The notes below the pieces were generated by a model. That model saw only the letters and a list, made by a program, of their open reading frames with translations. It was not told the origin of the DNA and did not search any database. A stretch of 9,772 nucleotides of DNA from Candidatus Zipacnadia bacterium (GTDB lineage: Bacteria; Armatimonadota; Zipacnadia; Zipacnadales; Zipacnadaceae). The DNA lies in assembly GCA_029821515.1 (NCBI GenBank), contig JALGTD010000056.1, forward strand, positions 1 through 9,772. Direction: 5' to 3'. The position numbers were made by a program, and so were the translations under genes. This document shows positions 1-6,078 of this stretch, one piece after another. The stretch's first letter is position 1. Every line of letters begins with the position of its first letter.

Positions 1-543
1 TGGACGGCGTCCATGCCTTCGCGCGCCGCCTCGATGCCACCAATCGCGGCCACCGAACGATTGGGGGAAAGCTCGCCACTTTCAGTCATATGCAGCGTGG
101 CCTCCAGATCGTGAATGCGCGAGCCGCTGGTGCCAGTGTAGCGGACGCCGTCTAAAGCCACTGAACTAAGATCTATTTGCACCATCGTGCCCCGCTGCAT
201 ACCGGCAAAGAAATTGACCACACCACCATCAGCTATGTACTGGGCTGCCTGCACCGCCAGCGGGGCAACCGGCACCATCACCACAACATCGTCGAAACCA
301 TCGGTGGCAATCTCGCGCAGACGCCGGTCGAAGGTCTCCTGCCCCAGCTCCTCGGGATTCAAACAGATCAACTGCTTCCCCAATTCGTCAGCAACCGGCA
401 CAAGCTGCTCGGCAACTACTGCCAGGCGGCCCGCCGCAATGTCGGTGGCCACCACCACCTGGGGCCCGTCGGGACTTTCCAGAGCAAGCTGAACATGCAT
501 CTGGCCCATCGGCCCGCCGCCGCCGACGATGAGGACCTTGCCA
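1..543 (-). CDS. Same dehydrogenase, second NAD(P)-binding domain in the shifted frame (partial, runs off the window)
   Basis: Reading the frame that begins in the second copy of the duplicated segment gives an uninterrupted, well-formed Rossmann domain to the window edge. It opens with GKVLIVGGGGPMGQMHVQ, a textbook GxGxxG-like nucleotide-binding loop. It continues with VVVATDIAAGRLAV (second strand with an acidic end, suggesting NAD preference), ATDGFDDVVVMVPVAP, GGVVNFFAGM, VRYTGTSGSR and IGGIEAAREGMDAV, all typical of the NAD-binding and C-terminal parts of zinc alcohol dehydrogenases. There is no stop in the roughly 180 codons visible. This is therefore the true 3' part of the gene starting at 1603. 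Removing one 29-bp copy at 515-572 restores a single frame of more than 520 codons, long for an MDR enzyme (usually 340-420) because of the extra Rossmann domain. If the duplication is real, this half would need its own start, for example the ATG at 509, with no obvious binding site. Confidence 0.8.
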
Positions 544-1603
544 CGCCGCCGCCGACGATGAGGACCTTGCCACCGGCTGCCAGGCGCGGATTACGGCTGG
601 AGCTGTAAGCCTCGGAGATGTCCGGCCCGCGGCAGCCCAGGTAGCGGACGTAGTCATAATGAATTCGGCCCAGGTCAATCTCGACGGGTCGCGGAAGCGG
701 CTCATCAGTTACCAGCACCAGCGCCCCTTCGCGGCCCAGGGCAACGGAAGCGGCCTCAACCAGCTCAGGCGCCGGCCGCCCCAGTAGAATTATATCATCG
801 AAGCCGTCAGGTGCCACTTCCTCTTCCAACTCGTCTATTGACTCGGCTGCAGCGCTGGGCACTTCCTGAAGCTGAGCCCCCCACTTCTGGGCTGTCGCCA
901 CGAGTTCTTCGCGAAGCTGCTCAGATACTCCGGTGTAGAGTATCTTATCGGGGCCCTGCTCCTCCTCAGCCAAAGCTCCCAGCGAGTAGCCCTCTACTTC
1001 CTCGCCGCCGATAAACCAGGCTGCGCCGCCGGCGGCAAGCTGGCGGCGGAAGTCAGTATGATAAGCATGAATGACACAGGCCCACGGCTCCGACAGTGCT
1101 GTCTCCGCATAGCCGGTCTCCGGCTGGACCGGAATCAGATACAAACCTTCGTCACCCTCCAGAATCTCCTTGCCCAGCAGCACATATTGTTCAAAGGCCC
1201 CGGGCAGCATATATCCAAAAGCCAGATTAATACCCTGGTAGAAGATATCTGCCTGCACCACAAAGCGATCACCTATGCTGAATTTGTTAGCAATGTCGCT
1301 GCCGACCTTGACAATGGTCAGGGCTACCTCATGGCCGGGAATGATAGGATTAGTGGCCAGGTCGCGACCATACAGACGGGGGTGCTCACCACCCAAGCGC
1401 AGTATCTTCACATCGCTGAAGCACAGGCCGGCGGCATCCACCCGTGCCAACAGCTCGCGGGGACCGGGCTGAGGGACTTCTATTTCTACTGGCTGCTCAT
1501 CGCAGCCGAAGTTTTCCAGACCCGCCCCAAACACCTGCCAGGCCTTCATAGCTGCAGGAATCTCCTGCTGACCAGATCGATACCGCTCCATAAAATCATT
1601 CAT
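416..1603 (-). CDS. Zinc-type alcohol dehydrogenase-like protein, N-terminal part as read before a frameshift
   Basis: GroES-fold (MDR superfamily) dehydrogenase, probably NAD(P)-dependent oxidation of an alcohol or polyol; substrate unknown. Residues about 18-185 are the catalytic domain: candidate zinc ligands are C61 (GLCFSDVK), H91 and E92 (PGHE), and E172 (SEPWACV), the sorbitol-dehydrogenase-like arrangement. The four-cysteine structural zinc lobe is absent. Residues about 190-340 form a Rossmann-like domain whose first loop reads FIGGEEVEG, lacking GxGxxG. A second Rossmann domain begins at GKVLIVGGG (345-353), but the 29-bp tandem duplication at 515-572 shifts the frame, so the last ~40 residues of this ORF (SSSSAAAGRWAR onward to the stop at 416) are out-of-frame junk. 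The start is the ATG at 1603, with AGGAG about 7 nt upstream; the TTG at 1627 is unlikely. The gene is 114 nt downstream of the beta-rich envelope gene. Confidence 0.85.
   Translation of the reverse strand: MNDFMERYRSGQQEIPAAMKAWQVFGAGLENFGCDEQPVEIEVPQPGPRELLARVDAAGLCFSDVKILRLGGEHPRLYGRDLATNPIIPGHEVALTIVKVGSDIANKFSIGDRFVVQADIFYQGINLAFGYMLPGAFEQYVLLGKEILEGDEGLYLIPVQPETGYAETALSEPWACVIHAYHTDFRRQLAAGGAAWFIGGEEVEGYSLGALAEEEQGPDKILYTGVSEQLREELVATAQKWGAQLQEVPSAAAESIDELEEEVAPDGFDDIILLGRPAPELVEAASVALGREGALVLVTDEPLPRPVEIDLGRIHYDYVRYLGCRGPDISEAYSSSRNPRLAAGGKVLIVGGGVARSSSSAAAGRWARCMFSLLWKVPTGPRWWWPPTLRRAAWQ
515..572. repeat. Exact 29-bp tandem duplication that breaks the dehydrogenase frame
   Basis: Bases 515-543 are repeated exactly at 544-572; the match ends at both outer borders (514 c against 543 a; 545 g against 574 c). 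The unit encodes the start of the glycine-rich loop of the second Rossmann domain (KVLIVGGG). Because 29 is not a multiple of three, it shifts the frame. A single copy joins the flanking frames perfectly. It is either a recent slippage event at a GC-rich (gcc)n tract or an assembly artefact. Confidence 0.95.
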
Positions 1604-1717
1604 ATAGCATTCTCCTGAAGAAAACAAAACAGTTGGAAGCCATCCGGCAACACAACCACGCTAGGGGGAATATGTGCCTTCCAGGCACAGAGTGGGCAAT
1701 GCAGTATTCCAGGCCAC
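1604..1717 (-). other. 114-nt gap with a short perfect hairpin, upstream of the dehydrogenase
   Basis: The gap between the envelope gene stop and the dehydrogenase start contains a perfect 7-bp inverted repeat with a 3-nt loop at 1673-1689 (tgtgcct-tcc-aggcaca). In the minus-strand direction it is followed by TATTCCCCC rather than a T-tract, so it is not a canonical intrinsic terminator. It may be an mRNA 3'-end stabiliser or an operator. I see no convincing -35/-10 pair here. The dehydrogenase ribosome binding site (AGGAG) lies at the low-coordinate end. Confidence 0.4.
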
Positions 1718-2554
1718 TCAGTGCTTGGTAACTACCAGGCCCACAACCGGCCGATCCAGATCAGAATAGCCGAAATAGCCCAGCAAGATCCATTTCTGGT
1801 TCTCGCTGTATTCCTCGGTGCTCTGCCCCAGTCCGCTCAGGGCCAGGCCAGCATTGACCTGCATCCCGTCATATTCAGTCACCAGCGTCAGTCCCCCGGT
1901 CACCGGCACCGATAGCCCCCCAAAGGGATTGCTGCCAAACCGCCCATCGCCCCAGCCGATGGTTAAATAGCTATCACCGAGTAGATCAAGATGCCTGGTG
2001 GCCACACCGTAAATTGAACGTGCCCCATGGGGATCGCCGACATAGTTCTGGCGCTGGTTAAGGATGTCCTGGACGCCAACGGCCAATGCCCAACCACGTT
2101 GGCCGCCGTCAACCAGTTGGTACTGAAAGTTATAGGCTTCGGCGATGTCAGTACCGGTGGCCATCCAGGACCCATATATGCCATGGCCGGGCCTTCCCGC
2201 GCCCAGGCCAATAAATCCCGTGCCGTTGACGCCGGCCCCCCCAAAGCCGATTTCCACGCTGCCGCTGTTGCTGCCGCTGTTGTAACCTATCACCCAATTG
2301 TCGGCGGTCGGGGTGTAGGCAACCGGAACATTCTGCTGCAGCGCGCCGTCGAAGCCGACCTGGCCGTCGGGACTGACTGCGAACATATTACCCGGCAGGG
2401 TCGAGGAGTGACGGAACTGATAGAATTCGCTCCAGTCGGTATCGCCCAGTACCGGGCCGGCCAGCATCAACCCAAGCAGTATAACTGCCACAAACAAGTA
2501 GCTCCGTACCTGTCCCCTATCACTGACATGCCGCACTGGTGACAATCTTTTCAT
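1718..2554 (-). CDS. Predicted exported beta-strand-rich (outer-membrane barrel-like) protein
   Basis: A 278-residue protein of unknown function. Residues 1-37 look like a Sec signal peptide with a long charged n-region and a hydrophobic core (YLFVAVILLGLMLAGPVLG), with probable cleavage near G37-D38. The rest is rich in glycine, serine and aromatics, with short alternating-hydrophobic stretches such as WALAVGVQDIL, YLTIGWGDGRFGS, LTLVTEYDGMQVNAGLAL and WILLGYFGYSDL. This pattern fits an outer-membrane beta-barrel. The phrase GWGDGRFG-NPFGG followed by an EYDG-VNAGL strand recalls YjbH-like barrel proteins linked to exopolysaccharide secretion, but that is from memory and weak. The last residue is H rather than the usual F/W of BAM-assembled barrels. 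The start ATG has a strong AAAGGAGG site about 7 nt upstream. It is probably a separate transcript from the oxidoreductase operon, given a 94-nt gap. Confidence 0.75.
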   Translation of the reverse strand: MKRLSPVRHVSDRGQVRSYLFVAVILLGLMLAGPVLGDTDWSEFYQFRHSSTLPGNMFAVSPDGQVGFDGALQQNVPVAYTPTADNWVIGYNSGSNSGSVEIGFGGAGVNGTGFIGLGAGRPGHGIYGSWMATGTDIAEAYNFQYQLVDGGQRGWALAVGVQDILNQRQNYVGDPHGARSIYGVATRHLDLLGDSYLTIGWGDGRFGSNPFGGLSVPVTGGLTLVTEYDGMQVNAGLALSGLGQSTEEYSENQKWILLGYFGYSDLDRPVVGLVVTKH

Positions 2555-2648
2555 TGCGCAACCTCCTTTGTACCGCTGTCATTCATTCACAGGTAACATC
2601 GTTGAAGTTGTATCCGACAATCGCTTTCAGTCGGCAATACAGCTCGCC

Positions 2649-3284
2649 TCACTGCGATAATGTCTCCTCTAGCTGCGCCAGCCGCTGTTCCAGACGAGCC
2701 TGACGTAGAGCATTGGTCAAATCGCCGCGGGTACGCTCAATCATCCCGCGCAGCGCGTCGGACCGCCCGCGCAGGCCATAGCTGATGGCGTTGGGATAGT
2801 CAAAGCCCATAATGGTATGATATATTTCGTTCATAGCTTCCAGATATTCCTCGGCCTGCTCCGGGTGGTCTTCGCGGATTAGGTCAAGGACATGGCGGCG
2901 GAACTCCCCGCCTACTTCAGCCAGGCCATTAAGCCACGGCGCATAATCAATTTCCAATTCTTCGGGAGTGGGCAAAGGCCGGCCGCTTATTACTGCGCAG
3001 GTGATAGCCGCCTCAGCGTATTCCTTTTCAGCATCGCCGACAAATCCACCATAGCGCAAGGCGGGCTGGCTGCTGAACGCACCCAACATCTGGGTGGTAG
3101 CCTGGCGAGTCTCCTCCAGAAGCTGCTCTGCCTGCTCGGACTGGTTTCTGTGAATGCTCTTGATACAACTGGAAGCCAGTCGCACGACCTCCCGGGACAG
3201 GTTATAGGCTTTCTCACGAGCCTTATCCTGCTCGCCGAAATGGACGCGGATTCGATCACATATCTCAGTTAAACCACTTAGAAT
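2649..3284 (-). CDS. Translin-family protein, probable ATT start
   Basis: About 211 residues, all-helical, close to the usual translin length. Family hallmarks appear in order: an N-terminal helix (LTEICDRIRVHF), DKAREKAYNLSREVVRLAS at about 20-38, then IKSIHR, GGFVGDAEKEYAEA at about 79-92, a PTPEEL linker, a GLAEVGGEFRRHVLDLI helix, AMNEIYHTIMGFDYP, and the C-terminal RGMIERTRGDLTNAL. Translin binds RNA or single-stranded DNA; its partner TRAX is an RNase using acidic residues in an EYVEA-like motif. The EYAEA here (E88, E91) and D188 could serve as metal ligands, so RNase activity is possible but unproven. A GTG at 3185 would delete the conserved first helix and REK motif. The frame is open and homologous-looking up to 3284, where ATT follows GAGGTGAG. 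Only 11 nt separate it from the gamma-subunit stop, so it is likely translationally coupled to the oxidoreductase. Confidence 0.83.
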   Translation of the reverse strand: MLSGLTEICDRIRVHFGEQDKAREKAYNLSREVVRLASSCIKSIHRNQSEQAEQLLEETRQATTQMLGAFSSQPALRYGGFVGDAEKEYAEAAITCAVISGRPLPTPEELEIDYAPWLNGLAEVGGEFRRHVLDLIREDHPEQAEEYLEAMNEIYHTIMGFDYPNAISYGLRGRSDALRGMIERTRGDLTNALRQARLEQRLAQLEETLSQ

Positions 3285-3297
3285 GATAACTCACCTC
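3282..3297 (-). promoter_or_regulatory. Ribosome binding site and probable non-canonical ATT start of the translin gene
   Basis: In sense orientation the gamma-subunit stop TGA is followed by GGTGAGTTATCATT. GAGGTGAG is a good Shine-Dalgarno match, overlapping the stop codon, and the ATT at 3284-3282 lies about 8 nt downstream. No ATG, GTG or TTG exists in the translin frame between the in-frame stop near 3293 and the GTG at 3185, yet conserved translin sequence fills that interval. ATC at 3287 is the alternative. A sequencing error is also possible. Confidence 0.6.
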
Positions 3298-3844
3298 ACT
3301 GAAGTTGCTCTGCGGCAAGTTGTGCGCCGTGCTGCAGAGCGGCAACATTTGTCGGAATGTAGTCGTGATGGCGTTCGGGCAGCACCCGGTGGAGGGCATC
3401 CTCAATAGCCTGAGCCTCCACCACTCCACTGGCTTGCACATACGCGCCCAGTAACACCATATTCGTGGCCTGCTCGCTGCCCAATTCTACTGCAACATCA
3501 GTGGCCGCTATGGCTACCAGGTCAATATCGTCGCGCTTGATCTCATCGCCGGCAAGCGAAGAGTTAACAACCGCCAGCCCACCAGCTCGGACCCTGTTCA
3601 GGTGGTTGTCAACAGCAATCCCATCCATCAGTATCACGCTGCCGGGCTGGCCCACTACCGGGCTGCCCACCTCACCATCGGCAATCACCAGAGTACAGGT
3701 GGCCCGGCCTCCGCGTACCTCCGGGCTGTACAGGGGGAACCAGGACAGCTCCAGGCCCGCTTCCAGGGCCGCCTGGGCCAGGAGTTGACCCGCCAATAGC
3801 ACGCCCTGCCCGCCCATCCCTGCCATAAACACTTCTTGCCGCAT
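3296..3844 (-). CDS. 2-oxoacid:ferredoxin oxidoreductase, gamma subunit
   Basis: A 182-residue subunit of the VOR/KOR-type complex that converts a 2-oxoacid plus CoA to acyl-CoA, CO2 and reduced ferredoxin in the cytoplasm. It has the family signature near the N terminus, FMAGMGGQGVLLAGQLLAQAA (about 6-26), then WFPLYSPEVRGGRATCTLVIAD, VILMDGIAVDN, and ATNMVLLGAYVQASGVV near the C terminus. This matches the gamma (CoA/structural) domain normally paired with alpha and beta. The start chosen is the ATG at 3844, 8 nt after GAGAAGG; the TTG at 3847 is possible. A 96-nt gap holding a paired-hairpin element separates it from beta, the only large gap within the oxidoreductase genes. Its stop overlaps the translin ribosome binding site. 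Confidence 0.9.
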   Translation of the reverse strand: MRQEVFMAGMGGQGVLLAGQLLAQAALEAGLELSWFPLYSPEVRGGRATCTLVIADGEVGSPVVGQPGSVILMDGIAVDNHLNRVRAGGLAVVNSSLAGDEIKRDDIDLVAIAATDVAVELGSEQATNMVLLGAYVQASGVVEAQAIEDALHRVLPERHHDYIPTNVAALQHGAQLAAEQLQ

Positions 3845-3864
3845 CAATATCGCCTTCTCTGGCT

Positions 3865-3936
3865 CGGTACGACAGGCGTCTCGCCTGTCATTTGATCAAT
3901 TGCAGTTCCTGAACAGGCCAGAGGCCTGTTCTACCG
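3865..3936. repeat. REPIN-like pair of inverted hairpin repeats between beta and gamma subunit genes
   Basis: Left unit: CGGTAC then a perfect hairpin (gacaggcg-tct-cgcctgtc, 3871-3889). Right unit, inverted: a perfect hairpin (gaacaggcc-aga-ggcctgttc, 3911-3931) followed by taccg. Written in the same orientation, both units read CGGTA-nn-ACAGGC-x-TCT-x'-GCCTGT, with the loop-closing pair G:C in one and C:G in the other, i.e. a covarying base pair. The 21-bp spacer contains the palindrome TTGATCAA (3892-3899). This is the organisation of REPINs (two inverted REP sequences); the right unit has GTAG just before its hairpin, like REPs mobilised by RAYT transposases. It may also act as an attenuator or mRNA stabiliser inside the operon. 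Confidence 0.7.
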
Positions 3937-3940
3937 ACAA

Positions 3941-4735
3941 TTAAAGATTCTTCTCCGCCTGTTCTCCCTGCTCCAATTTGTCCACGAAGACTTTCAAAGG
4001 ATACTGCTCAACCATAACATCTTCAATCCATTGCAGAGCTTCCAGTGGCTTCATATGCCACCAGGTCGGACAACTACTAATCAGTTCCACCAGCGAGAAG
4101 CCCAAGCCGGCCGCCTGCACCTGGAAAGCCTTCTTCAGGCTCCTTTTGGCGTGACGAACACGTTTCGGACTGGTCATCGTCTCCCGCGCCAGGTAAGCGA
4201 CGCCGGGAATCTGGGCCAGCAGTTCACAGATGTTGAGCGGATAGCCGCCCTGCTCAACGCTACGGCCCAGTGGGGTAGTAGTGGTTTTCTGGCCCATCAG
4301 CGTGGTGGGAGCCATCTGCCCCTGCGTCATCCCGAAGACGGCGTTGTTTATGAACACCACTGTGAAATTCTCGGCTCGAGCGGCTGCGTGTAGAACCTCA
4401 GCAAGTCCGATAGCCGCCAGGTCGCCGTCGCCCTGATAGGTAAAAACTATGGTATCCGGCTGGCAACGCTTGATGCCAGTTGCCACTGCCGGACCTCGTC
4501 CGTGAGCGGCCTGCACAGCATCGGTGTCGAAATACTCGTACGCATATACTGAGCAACCCACCGTGGCAATGGCGATCGTCCGATCCTTAAGGTCCAGTTC
4601 GTCGAGCACCTCCGCCACCAGCCGATGGGCAATGCCGTGAGTACAGCCCGGGCAATAGCGCATCTGAACATCGGTGAGACTATCCGGCCGGGTGTAGATT
4701 GGCTGGATTGTTTTTGTTGTAGCCAAAGTATTCAT
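3941..4735 (-). CDS. vorA: 2-oxoacid:ferredoxin oxidoreductase, beta subunit (TPP-binding)
   Basis: A 264-residue catalytic subunit carrying thiamine diphosphate. The TPP motif is GDGD at 102-105 with NN at 130-131 (VVFINNAVFGMTQGQMAPTT). YCPGC near the N terminus gives C28 and C31; with C61 (VGCSVYAYEYF) and C222 (SSCPTWW) these make the four cysteines expected for the [4Fe-4S] cluster of this subunit in VOR/KOR enzymes, so cluster binding looks intact. Length is typical (roughly 250-290). The start is ATG at 4735, preceded directly by GGGAG with almost no spacer. A hairpin fills the 33-nt gap to the alpha subunit, so its translation may be coupled or regulated. The symbol follows the VOR naming suggested by the alpha subunit; KorB remains possible because alpha determines specificity. 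Confidence 0.92.
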   Translation of the reverse strand: MNTLATTKTIQPIYTRPDSLTDVQMRYCPGCTHGIAHRLVAEVLDELDLKDRTIAIATVGCSVYAYEYFDTDAVQAAHGRGPAVATGIKRCQPDTIVFTYQGDGDLAAIGLAEVLHAAARAENFTVVFINNAVFGMTQGQMAPTTLMGQKTTTTPLGRSVEQGGYPLNICELLAQIPGVAYLARETMTSPKRVRHAKRSLKKAFQVQAAGLGFSLVELISSCPTWWHMKPLEALQWIEDVMVEQYPLKVFVDKLEQGEQAEKNL

Positions 4736-4739
4736 CTCC

Positions 4740-4767
4740 CGTAAAGGACTTTGCCAGCACCTTTACG
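4740..4767 (-). promoter_or_regulatory. Hairpin filling the alpha-beta junction, abutting the beta ribosome binding site
   Basis: In sense orientation, CGTAAAGG and CCTTTACG form a perfect 8-bp stem with a 12-nt loop, beginning one base after the alpha TGA stop. The 3' arm runs directly into GGGAG-ATG of the beta subunit. There is no T-tract, so it is not a terminator. Its position suggests an effect on beta translation or mRNA stability; that is inference from position only. Confidence 0.5.
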
Positions 4768-4768
4768 C

Positions 4769-5821
4769 TCAAGCGATTTCGATAATGCGCTCGGCGACTT
4801 CTTCGGGGGTCACCAGCACCCCACCAGTGCGGCCAAAGAACTCCACCGGGCAGGCCCCTTCAACAGCCAGGCGCACATCCTCAATGAATTGCCCCATTGA
4901 CAGCTCTACCACTAACACCTTCTTCACGCGCTGAGCCCAGTCAGCAATAACCTCGGTCGGGAACGGAAAGAGACTGATCGGCCGGATCAGCCGGCAGGCG
5001 ATGCCTGCCTCAGCAGCATGCTCAATTGCGGTCTGGCAAATCCGTGCCGAGATTCCATAAGCACAGACAAGTATTTCCGGGGCGTCGGCCCCGTGCTCGG
5101 TCCAGCGGGTCTCATTTTGAGCCGCTTCCTCGTAGCGTTGCTGAATGCGCAGGTTGACCTCTTCCATAACCGGCGGGTCGGTCCACAGCGAGTTGACGAT
5201 ATTGCGCTGGCGGCCTCTCCGTCTTCCTCCGACTGCCCACGCAGGCTTCTCCTCCGGCGGGTCAAGGCGCTCGCGCAGTACACACGGCTCGCGCATACTG
5301 GCCAGGACGGCATCAGCTAGGATCATCACCGGATTGCGGTACCTTTGGGCAATCGGAAAGGCCTGCCCGATGAGGTCGTATATCTCCTGGACACTGAATG
5401 GTGCGAAAGTCAGGCAGCGGCCGTCGCCGTGGCCAGCCCCCCGCGTCGCCAGCCAGTAATCGGATTGGGCTGGTGCGATGTTGCCCAGTCCCGGTCCGCC
5501 CCGCACCATATTCACGAGCACGCAGGGCAGTTCCGCGCCGATCATATAGGAAAGGCCCTCCTGCATCAGGGAAATACCTGGCGACGAGGAGCTGGTCATC
5601 GCCCAGGCGCCGGTGGCCGCCGCCCCGTAGAGCATATTGATGGCGGCAACTTCACTCTCGGCCTGGATATAGACCCCGCCGATCTCGGGCAAGTGTGCCG
5701 ACATATACTCCGGGATCTTGTTCTGCGGAGTAATCGGATAACCGAAGAAATAGCGGCACCCGCCGGCAATTGCTCCCTCGGCGGCCGCTTCGTTGCCGGT
5801 AATGAGTTGGCGCTCAGGCAC
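4769..5821 (-). CDS. vorB: 2-oxoacid:ferredoxin oxidoreductase, alpha subunit (VorB-like)
   Basis: A 350-residue alpha subunit. The N-terminal pyrimidine-binding domain has GNEAAAEGAI, FGYPITPQNKIPEYM (26-40), QAESEVAAINMLYGAAATG, the TSSSSPGISLMQEG loop (76-89) and NMVRGGPGLGNIAPAQSDY. These phrases match 3-methyl-2-oxobutanoate (branched-chain) ferredoxin oxidoreductases more closely than 2-oxoglutarate enzymes, where YPITPS is usual; I base this on memory of the family. The C-terminal domain shows ILVCAYGISARICQTAIEHA, GIACRLIRPISLFPFP and VLVVELSMGQFIEDVRLAV. I chose the GTG at 5821, which has GGAGG 9 nt upstream, overlaps the ferredoxin stop by 8 nt, and puts GNEA at the normal distance from the start. 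The ATG at 5866 would add 15 unlike residues with no ribosome binding site. The linker GGRRRGRQRNIVNSL is slightly longer and more basic than usual. Confidence 0.92.
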   Translation of the reverse strand: MPERQLITGNEAAAEGAIAGGCRYFFGYPITPQNKIPEYMSAHLPEIGGVYIQAESEVAAINMLYGAAATGAWAMTSSSSPGISLMQEGLSYMIGAELPCVLVNMVRGGPGLGNIAPAQSDYWLATRGAGHGDGRCLTFAPFSVQEIYDLIGQAFPIAQRYRNPVMILADAVLASMREPCVLRERLDPPEEKPAWAVGGRRRGRQRNIVNSLWTDPPVMEEVNLRIQQRYEEAAQNETRWTEHGADAPEILVCAYGISARICQTAIEHAAEAGIACRLIRPISLFPFPTEVIADWAQRVKKVLVVELSMGQFIEDVRLAVEGACPVEFFGRTGGVLVTPEEVAERIIEIA

Positions 5822-6044
5822 TGGCTTCCGCCTCCACCTTGATTCGGTAGATTTCAATGCAGACATCCGGGCACATCAGCGCACACATCTGGCAGCCGGT
5901 GCAATCTTGCTCACTGATTACCACGGCCGGATGATGCCCTGCCTCGTTCATATCAGAACTCAGTTCAATAATACTCTGGGGACAAAACTCCACGCACAAC
6001 CCACAGCTCTTGCAGCACTGCTGGTCAATAATTACGCGAAACAT
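5814..6044 (-). CDS. 2-oxoacid:ferredoxin oxidoreductase, delta subunit (2x[4Fe-4S] ferredoxin)
   Basis: A 76-residue ferredoxin-type subunit that passes electrons from the TPP/cluster centre to external ferredoxin. Two classical motifs are complete: C11-x2-C14-x2-C17-x3-C21-P and C48-x2-C51-x2-C54-x3-C58-P. It begins MFRVIIDQQCCKSCGLC, as delta subunits fused or adjacent to VOR/KOR alpha subunits commonly do. The start ATG follows AAGGAG with a 5-nt spacer. It is the first oxidoreductase gene in the cluster, 34 nt downstream of nadK, and its stop overlaps the GTG start of the alpha subunit by 8 nt, indicating translational coupling. Confidence 0.93.
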   Translation of the reverse strand: MFRVIIDQQCCKSCGLCVEFCPQSIIELSSDMNEAGHHPAVVISEQDCTGCQMCALMCPDVCIEIYRIKVEAEASA

Positions 6045-6078
6045 AGGATCTCCTTACTTCACTGGCACACACAAGCAG

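Noticed and set aside
515..572. Programmed frameshift site
   Set aside because: The frame change is fully explained by an exact 29-bp duplication; there is no slippery heptamer or downstream structure that would be needed.
1058..1618. Long plus-strand open frame (186 codons), with others near 177-608, 2027-2542, 5345-5842 and 7929-8375
   Set aside because: Each lies opposite a minus-strand gene with clear family motifs, and their translations are low-complexity or unlike any protein; they are antisense shadows in GC-rich DNA.
1604..1627. TTG start at 1627 for the dehydrogenase
   Set aside because: It would place the AGGAG ribosome binding site inside the coding region; the ATG at 1603 has proper spacing.
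1673..1689. Intrinsic terminator
   Set aside because: The hairpin is perfect but no T-tract follows it on either strand.
2614..2634. Terminator after the translin gene
   Set aside because: The stem is only 5 bp (ccgac/gtcgg) with an 11-nt loop and no T-tract.
2555..2648. Promoter for the envelope protein gene (ttgccg ... gataca, 17-bp spacer)
   Set aside because: The -10 match is only about 3 of 6, too weak to report as a feature, although a promoter in this 94-nt gap is plausible.
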